From NCBI GenBank assembly GCA_021296015.1, contig JAGWBG010000010.1:1-14716 (forward strand): a DNA stretch of 14,716 nucleotides, given 5' to 3'. Below, piece after piece: positions 12,166-14,716 of the stretch; position 1 is the first letter of the stretch, and each line of letters starts with the position of its first letter. A model generated the notes under the pieces. It was not told the DNA's origin. It searched no databases and worked only from the letters and a program-made list of their open reading frames with translations. The DNA comes from Dehalococcoidia bacterium. GTDB lineage: Bacteria; Chloroflexota; Dehalococcoidia; Lucifugimonadales; JAGWBF01. The position numbers were made by a program, and so were the translations under genes.

Positions 12166-12801
12166 TCAGTCTTCATCTTGTTGTTCCTGCTGCTCCTCAA
12201 CGGGTGCAGCCTCCGATGACTCCACTCCTGCCTCAGCCACGGCAGTGGGCGCCTCGATGCGGGCCACCACGTTCTCAGGGTCGGTGAGCAGGGTGTTGTT
12301 ATCAGGTAGGGGAACGTCCCCGGCCCTTATGATGCCGTCGGGTTGGGTCAGGGAGGAGAGGTCCACGCTGAGGTCTTGTGGCATGTCCAGGGGAAGGGCC
12401 TCAATTGTCAGGGAGCGGAGCTGTTGCACCACTGTGCCGTTGACTTCTCGTGCCCCCGGAGAATCCCCAATCAGGACCAGGGAGACCTCAGCCGATACCG
12501 GTTGGGTAGCATCGGCCCTAAGAAAGTCCACGTGGAACAGAGCGCCCCTTATGGGGTCCCACTGTACCTCGCGCACGAAGGCCAGATGCTCATCCCCCTC
12601 TACCGTTATGGATATTGCAGTGCTTCCGCCGGCCTGAGCAAGCACTCTTATCAGTGTCCGGCTCTCACACTGGAGGGAGAGGGGGTCTATCCCCGGACCA
12701 TAGAGATGAACGGGGATGACGCCCGCCCGTCGGAGGCTTTTCACCTTCTTGCCGAAAGTGTTTCTGGGTTGTAGTTCAAGGGTTAATCTGTCCGATACCA
12801 T
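12166..12801 (-). CDS. rplY: 50S ribosomal protein L25, long CTC/TL5 form
   Basis: 211 residues from the ATG at 12801, with AAGGAG (12807-12812) five bases upstream. The first about 93 residues form the 5S-rRNA-binding L25 domain (GVIPVHLYG at 27-35, WDPIRGALFHVDFL at 81-94). Residues about 100-185 form the CTC/TL5 beta domain found in general-stress proteins of Gram-positives, Thermus and relatives. The C-terminus (about 189-211) is a low-complexity acidic tail rich in Glu and Gln, ending EQQDED. It binds 5S rRNA in the central protuberance of the large subunit. It has its own promoter (12846-12874). It probably reads through into the DUF3800 gene, as no clear terminator separates them. Confidence 0.93.
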   Translation of the reverse strand: MVSDRLTLELQPRNTFGKKVKSLRRAGVIPVHLYGPGIDPLSLQCESRTLIRVLAQAGGSTAISITVEGDEHLAFVREVQWDPIRGALFHVDFLRADATQPVSAEVSLVLIGDSPGAREVNGTVVQQLRSLTIEALPLDMPQDLSVDLSSLTQPDGIIRAGDVPLPDNNTLLTDPENVVARIEAPTAVAEAGVESSEAAPVEEQQEQQDED

Positions 12802-12845
12802 TGTTTCTCCTTGAGTAAAGCCTGCCTGAGTAGTAATCGCCCCTA

Positions 12846-12874
12846 ATGATAACATTCATTGGGTCGAAAGTGAA
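12846..12874 (-). promoter_or_regulatory. Promoter for rplY
   Basis: On the minus strand TTCACT (12874-12869) and TATCAT (12851-12846) are 17 bases apart, and TGT directly precedes the -10, making it an extended type. Start near 12839 gives a leader of about 38 bases that includes the SD AAGGAG. Confidence 0.55.
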
Positions 12875-12909
12875 CAAGGTATATGGTGCTCTAGGGTCTT
12901 TTCAAAATT

Positions 12910-13042
12910 CCTTCTCCCCTGGCGGAGACCTTTGAGTAACCGTCATTCCGGTGAAAGCCGGAATCCAGGGTTAGTGTGAAGAGTGTTCCTCCCGAAGTGG
13001 CCCCACCATCATCTTGCCCTTCTCCCGCCAAGGAGACCTTTG
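12910..13042. repeat. Pair of 25-base direct repeats with short hairpin cores
   Basis: The units at 12910-12934 and 13018-13042 share CCTTCTCCC at one end and GGAGACCTTTG at the other, with identical 14-base offset. Each centre can fold as TCTCC-6 nt-GGAGA. The variable middle (CTGGC against GCCAA) suggests diverged copies of a dispersed repeat. Two copies 108 bases apart are too few for CRISPR. Confidence 0.65.
12941..12977. repeat. CATTCCGG...CCGGAATCCAGGG inverted repeat
   Basis: ATTCCGG (12945-12951) pairs with CCGGAAT (12958-12964) around six bases. The trailing GAATCCAGGGTTAGTGT repeats the motif at 10272-10288. A GTCGGAATGACACG at 13149-13162 looks like an outward-facing copy of the same end. 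It is probably a REP/MITE-like element. Confidence 0.6.
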
Positions 13043-13255
13043 CGCAGCCTCTTCCCCGTTTATACACTGATACACCTGATGCACATTAGCCTTTGTCCAT
13101 TACCCCTAGCTTGGCTCCGTTGACATTCCTGGCTGTCGGTAGACGGGTCGGAATGACACGTCGCCCCTGACATGCCATCGAAAAGAGCAGCGGGAGGCCA
13201 ACATAAAGACCCCGAATCAGATATATCTCTGATAGGGCCGGTATGGGCCTTCTGA
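12978..13255. other. Non-coding spacer upstream of gyrB
   Basis: No coding frame with an SD and family match is visible. Besides the repeats listed, it holds an 18-base palindrome, ATCAGA-6 nt-TCTGAT (13216-13233), about 25 bases upstream of the gyrB -10, which could be an operator. A TTGACA at 13120-13125 has no partner -10. The spacer from rplY to gyrB is over 500 bases, unusually long for this otherwise tight region. Confidence 0.5.
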
Positions 13256-13264
13256 TGGTATACT
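13256..13264 (+). promoter_or_regulatory. Extended -10 promoter for gyrB
   Basis: TGG-TATACT on the plus strand is an extended -10 one base from consensus; a second TATACT follows at 13274-13279. Start near 13271 gives a leader of about 53 bases. No -35 match is seen. The A/T run (TATATATAGATATA) here could also make the promoter supercoiling-sensitive, as known for gyrase genes. Confidence 0.5.
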
Positions 13265-13323
13265 ATATATAGATATACTGAACAAACTGGCGTAGGAAGC
13301 AGCAATGCTCAGAGGAAGTAGAT

Positions 13324-14716
13324 ATGACCGTAGAATATACAGCTAAAGATATTCAGGTGCTTGAGGGGCTGGAAGCGGTACGGCTGCGTCCCGGCATGTA
13401 CATCGGCAGCACCGACCAGCGGGGTCTCCATCATCTGGTATATGAGGTAGTGGACAACAGCGTAGACGAAGCTATGGCGGGATACTGCACCCGTGTACTG
13501 ATTACTATCGAGAGCGATGGCTCGGTTAGGGTCTCGGATAATGGCCGGGGCATACCGGTAGACATACACCCCACCACCGGCAGGCCGGCGTTGGAGACTG
13601 TGATGACCACCCTGCACGCCGGCGGCAAGTTTGGAAGTGGAGCATACAAAGTTTCCGGCGGACTCCACGGCGTGGGCGCTTCCGTGGTAAACGGCCTCTC
13701 CTCTCGAATGCGGGTAGAGATCCGACGGGACGGCTTCATTTACTCCCAGTGTCACGAGAAGGGCATACCGACGTCCGACGTTATGAAGGAAGTCGGGCCC
13801 GAAGAGGAGGCGGACCGGACCGGGACTACCATTCACTATAGCCCCGATGAGACGATATTCCACGTTCTGGAATACGATTTCGATAGCCTGGTAGGCCACT
13901 TCAAGCAGGTAGCTTACCTCAATAAGGGCCTTGAGGTGAGTTTCATAAGCCACTGGCATACAAAGGAGCGGGACGGCGATATAGAGCGTTCCTACTATTT
14001 TGAGGGTGGTCTGACCGACCTGGTGAGAAGTGTGAACCGGCATAGGAAGGTGTTGCAGGAAAAGCCTTTCTACATGCTCAAGGCCGTGTATAGCACCATA
14101 GTCCAGGCTGCCATCCAATACAACGATGGCTATAATGAATCGGGCCTCGCCGTAGCCAACTGCATTCTTACCGAAGAAGGTGGCACCCACCTTACCGGGT
14201 TCCGCTCCGCCCTCACCCGTGTCATCAACGATTACGCCCGCAAGCACAACCTGGTACGGGATGACCAGTCCAACCTCCTGGGGGAGGACGTGCGAGAGGG
14301 TCTTACGGCGGTAATAAGCGTAAAGGTCACCGACCCCCAGTTTGAGGGTCAGACCAAGACCAAGCTGGGCAACACCGAGGTAAGAAGTATCGTGGAGACC
14401 TCGGTGGGAGAAGCTCTGACCCAATACCTGGAGGAGCACCCCAGCGACGCCAAGCGCATCGTGGATAACTGCGTCACCGCCCAGAAGGCGCGGGATGCAG
14501 CGAGGAAGGCCAGGGAACTGGTCATAAGGAAAAACGCCCTGGACGGCTCCTCCCTGCCGGGGAAGCTGGCCGACTGCTCAGAGCGCAACCCGGCCCGCTC
14601 GGAGATATATATCGTGGAGGGCGAGTCCGCGGGAGGCTCCGCAAAGATGGGGCGAGACAGGAGCTTCCAGGCCATCTTGCCGCTGAAGGGGAAAATCCTC
14701 AACGTGGAGCGGGTGG
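13324..14716 (+). CDS. gyrB: DNA gyrase subunit B, N-terminal 464 residues (cut by window end)
   Basis: The ATG at 13324 has AGAGGA (13311-13316) seven bases upstream; the frame is open for 464 codons to the right edge. The GHKL ATPase domain shows VLEGLEAVRLRPGMYIGST (12-30), EVVDNSVDEA (41-50; general base Glu41, Mg-binding Asn45), SDNGRGIP (71-78), the lid SGGLHGVGAS (111-120) and the transducer Lys in EGQTKTKLG (341-349). The TOPRIM domain starts with EIYIVEGESAGGSA (427-440), with metal-binding Glu432. It supplies ATP-driven supercoiling together with GyrA. ParE is the alternative, but the motif set and closeness to dnaA favour GyrB. dnaN and recF, its usual neighbours, are absent in this window. 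A long antisense frame over this gene is a shadow. Confidence 0.95.
   Translation, partial: MTVEYTAKDIQVLEGLEAVRLRPGMYIGSTDQRGLHHLVYEVVDNSVDEAMAGYCTRVLITIESDGSVRVSDNGRGIPVDIHPTTGRPALETVMTTLHAGGKFGSGAYKVSGGLHGVGASVVNGLSSRMRVEIRRDGFIYSQCHEKGIPTSDVMKEVGPEEEADRTGTTIHYSPDETIFHVLEYDFDSLVGHFKQVAYLNKGLEVSFISHWHTKERDGDIERSYYFEGGLTDLVRSVNRHRKVLQEKPFYMLKAVYSTIVQAAIQYNDGYNESGLAVANCILTEEGGTHLTGFRSALTRVINDYARKHNLVRDDQSNLLGEDVREGLTAVISVKVTDPQFEGQTKTKLGNTEVRSIVETSVGEALTQYLEEHPSDAKRIVDNCVTAQKARDAARKARELVIRKNALDGSSLPGKLADCSERNPARSEIYIVEGESAGGSAKMGRDRSFQAILPLKGKILNVERV

Noticed and set aside
12910..13042. Direct repeats considered as a CRISPR remnant
   Set aside because: Only two diverged copies, uneven content, and no cas genes.
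13120..13125. Perfect TTGACA upstream of gyrB
   Set aside because: No -10 at 15-19 bases downstream; the extended -10 at 13256 is a better promoter.
13309..14439. 376-codon antisense frame opposite gyrB
   Set aside because: It is a codon-bias shadow of gyrB; the plus-strand frame has full GyrB motifs.

Overview
This is a GC-rich (about 60% in most genes, by hand counts) bacterial chromosomal segment. It is dense with genes, uses Shine-Dalgarno starts with frequent GTG, and carries the replication-initiation neighbourhood (dnaA, a candidate oriC, gyrB). My best guess is a Chloroflexota member, perhaps Dehalococcoidia-like, from the general look of the DnaA, Obg, PyrE and L25 proteins. That is inference only; a tree of DnaA or GyrB would settle it.

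Left part (1-4685): accessory metabolism. An AT-richer DUF3800 gene runs off the left edge. It is divergent from an alpha/beta hydrolase. A leftward group follows: MBL-fold hydrolase, nitroreductase-like flavoprotein and RidA-like protein, with a striking 42-bp palindrome between the first two. Divergent from it, a rightward pair encodes a two-helix membrane peptide and an asparaginase-fold enzyme with altered catalytic residues.

Middle (4698-8292): a compact leftward operon, obg-nadD-pyrE-vapC-pncC-like. The obg/nadD and nadD/pyrE junctions share one base (TAGTG) and pyrE/vapC overlaps by ATGA. The C-terminal ~60 residues of the PyrE frame look like a VapB-type antitoxin, with its own plausible internal SD and GTG start, directly before a VapC toxin. 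A toxin-antitoxin module therefore appears grafted onto the end of a pyrimidine-biosynthesis gene. I consider this the most interesting feature of the window.

Right part (8293-14716): the gap between obg and dnaA holds a cluster of DnaA boxes beside an AT-rich stretch and is a candidate oriC. dnaA points left. After a repeat-bearing spacer come fmt (right), a second DUF3800 gene and rplY/ctc (both left), another repeat-bearing spacer, and gyrB (right), truncated by the window end. The two spacers share dispersed short inverted repeats built on CATTCCGG / CCGGAAT. No tRNA, rRNA, CRISPR array or transposase was seen. Several promoters look like extended -10 types (TGnTATAAT), and two genes (left DUF3800 and obg) have a -10-like hexamer exactly six bases before ATG and no SD, suggesting leaderless transcripts.
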